Positions 14,641-15,966 of a stretch of DNA of 15,966 nucleotides are shown here, piece by piece (the stretch's first letter is position 1; each line of letters begins with the position of its first letter). A program made the translations under genes and the position numbers. Source of the DNA: Atopobiaceae bacterium UBA5363 (GTDB lineage: Bacteria; Actinomycetota; Coriobacteriia; Coriobacteriales; Atopobiaceae); NCBI GenBank assembly GCA_002407925.1, contig DHPN01000002.1, forward strand, positions 29,216-45,181, in the 5' to 3' direction. Below the pieces are notes generated by a model. It was not told the origin of the DNA. It made no database searches and saw only the letters and a program-made list of their open reading frames with translations.

Positions 14641-15966
14641 TTATGCTCTGCGTGGAAATTTCAAGCGCGTAGTGTACGTGCTATTTGACTCCTGATAGGA
14701 AAACATGCCTCCAAGCTCCCCCATCAAGCGCTTGATATTGCCAATTCCAATGCCTGTGCTCTCTGAAGAGCGAGGTGTGCGGGCAATGGCATTAGAAATC
14801 GTGATCATGCACTGGGTATCGCCCTTCACTGCAGTAATTTGTATCGGCGTGGCAGCGTCAGCATATTTGAGCGCATTAGAGAGCAGGTTGTCGATGACGC
14901 GGGAGAGCTTTTCCACATCGACGGGAAAACCCTCACCGTTAAGCGTTCCTGCTACATCAGCGGTGAACCCAGCGGCCTCAAGAGATGCAACGAAGCCAGA
15001 TAGCAAATCTTCCATAACTGTCCCTAAAGGGCCCTCTTCATGCTCCTGTTCCTCTTTGACATTGTCTCCTACCAAGAAATGACGAAAAAGTGAGTCAGAA
15101 AGGGATTTGATCTGCATCGACCTGTCATAAATCTTGTCAAGATAACCTTGCATTTGCTGCTCACCGCTAAACCTACCGTCCTTCAATATTTGTACATAGA
15201 GCAAAAGAGATGTAAGCGGCGTCCTAAGATCGTGAGACATCGTCGTCACTAAGTCGCGGTTGGCCTGTGTGGCACGCTGCTCCGTCGCCATCTGTTCAGC
15301 AAACGACACGCGCATTTCATCCATCTCGTGCGCGAGGCTGCCAAGCTCATCATCACCGACGACAGTTACCGCTTGGTCGAGGTCACCGCTGCCCATTGCG
15401 ACCACGTCAGCCTCGAGTTCCCTGATATAAGAGATACGCCGATGAATACCCAGTACAAACAGCACGAAGAATCCAACAACCGCAATGGCTATCGCACTAT
15501 TGTTCAGAAGTATGAAGAAAACATGATCGTAGTCGGCATAGATATAGATGTTAGCCTTCTCCCCATCAGAAAGTGTGAGCTCAGTACGATAGAAGTCGTC
15601 ATACTCCTCTTGGTCTTCAGTCTCGTCGTCATTCTCATCAAGCGTGTAAATCGTGTTGGCATCGTCTGCGGAGCTTGCCGTCAAGCTCGTAGGATAGATA
15701 ACCCTGCCGTCAACGGAAACAGCAAGCAATACGTTGCCGTTAGATTTGTCCCAGTCATTGATAGCCTTTACGTCATTAACAAGGCCTGTCTGTTCATCGA
15801 CATATTTCTGCAGGCTATCTGCATCGCTTACAAGCCGACTTTGCACGAAGGAAGACTTCAGCTCAGAAGTCTCAACGATATTCACGAAAAACATCGAAAG
15901 CACAGCGTACAACAACAGCGCAGCGGCACCGCAGACAAGAACCCATTTGACCAGACGCTGCTCAAG
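14641..15966 (-). CDS. Sensor histidine kinase, N-terminus outside the window
   Basis: Membrane sensor kinase; 441 codons are visible and the frame is open to the right edge, so the start lies beyond it (the TTG at 15913-15915 falls inside the first membrane helix). Order: TM1 (about 15880-15950), an extracytoplasmic domain of roughly 120 residues, TM2 (about 15442-15501), a HAMP region, a phosphoacceptor block MSHDLRTPLTS with His at 15232-15234, an N box IDNLLSNALKYAD, and a G box TGIGIGNIKRLM. The stretch between the N and G boxes is short and lacks a recognisable G1/F box. The outer domain has a 15-residue patch (15595-15639) with 11 Asp/Glu. It ends 34 bases before the adenylating-enzyme gene on the same strand, so it is likely co-transcribed with and may control the Dlt-like operon. 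The response regulator would be expected upstream, outside the window. Confidence 0.88.
   Translation of the reverse strand, partial: LEQRLVKWVLVCGAAALLLYAVLSMFFVNIVETSELKSSFVQSRLVSDADSLQKYVDEQTGLVNDVKAINDWDKSNGNVLLAVSVDGRVIYPTSLTASSADDANTIYTLDENDDETEDQEEYDDFYRTELTLSDGEKANIYIYADYDHVFFILLNNSAIAIAVVGFFVLFVLGIHRRISYIRELEADVVAMGSGDLDQAVTVVGDDELGSLAHEMDEMRVSFAEQMATEQRATQANRDLVTTMSHDLRTPLTSLLLYVQILKDGRFSGEQQMQGYLDKIYDRSMQIKSLSDSLFRHFLVGDNVKEEQEHEEGPLGTVMEDLLSGFVASLEAAGFTADVAGTLNGEGFPVDVEKLSRVIDNLLSNALKYADAATPIQITAVKGDTQCMITISNAIARTPRSSESTGIGIGNIKRLMGELGGMFSYQESNSTYTTRLKFPRRA

Noticed and set aside
15913..15915. TTG at 15913-15915 as start of the histidine kinase
   Set aside because: It lies in the middle of the first membrane helix, and the frame continues upstream to the window edge with hydrophobic codons.
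1..15966. A PhoPQ-like regulon joining the acidic-patch kinase to the Mg2+-ATPase gene
   Set aside because: The two are at opposite ends of the window and on opposite strands, with no shared operator seen; proximity alone is not evidence.
1..15966. CRISPR arrays, tRNA genes, insertion sequences, prophage or attachment sites
   Set aside because: No repeated spacer pattern, cloverleaf, transposase, integrase or paired terminal repeats were found on reading both strands.

Overview
The window is a compact stretch of bacterial chromosome with no gene-free gap over about 210 bases and no tRNA, rRNA, CRISPR or mobile element that I can see. GC content looks moderate (a little over 50%, judged by eye). 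The gene families (a GGGtGRT-family protein beside a NifU-like scaffold, a eukaryote-type NADP isocitrate dehydrogenase, a P3B-type Mg2+ ATPase, a Dlt-like operon) fit an anaerobic Gram-positive, most plausibly a coriobacterium (Atopobium/Olsenella/Cryptobacterium relatives). That placement is inference from gene content and was not tested by a search.

Layout. (1) 2-2686 (+): MgtA/MgtB-like P-type ATPase, cut by the left edge. (2) 2717-5882 (-): a run of metabolic genes: PPK2 polyphosphate kinase, NADP isocitrate dehydrogenase and an EamA/DMT permease. (3) 5968-8058 (+): a HelD-type RNA-polymerase-associated helicase-like ATPase, divergent from the permease across a short promoter region that holds an inverted repeat. 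(4) 8059-8220: convergent intergenic region with two strong hairpins; the second is a good intrinsic terminator for the minus strand. (5) 8221-9981 (-): a two-gene module, a NifU-like Fe-S scaffold protein followed by the GGGtGRT-family protein, preceded by a leader with two inverted repeats. (6) 10195-15966 (-): a tightly packed unit of sensor histidine kinase (cut by the right edge), DltA-like adenylation enzyme, carrier protein, MBOAT acyltransferase and membrane-anchored SGNH-like protein.

How the genes may work together. The last five genes read as one surface-modification unit. The adenylating enzyme should charge the carrier protein, the MBOAT protein should pass the acyl group across the membrane, and the SGNH-like protein should act outside the cell. 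The kinase, whose extracytoplasmic loop is extremely acidic, could tune the system. The order is A-C-B-D rather than dltA-B-C-D. The Asp that anchors the substrate amino group in DltA is replaced by Ser, so the transferred group may not be D-alanine.

The strongest candidates for undescribed biology are: the NifU-like/GGGtGRT pair, whose function is unknown to me and whose scaffold has an unusual cysteine pattern; the Dlt-like operon with an altered adenylation pocket; and the Mg2+-ATPase homologue, which has lost acidic or polar membrane residues expected to bind the ion.
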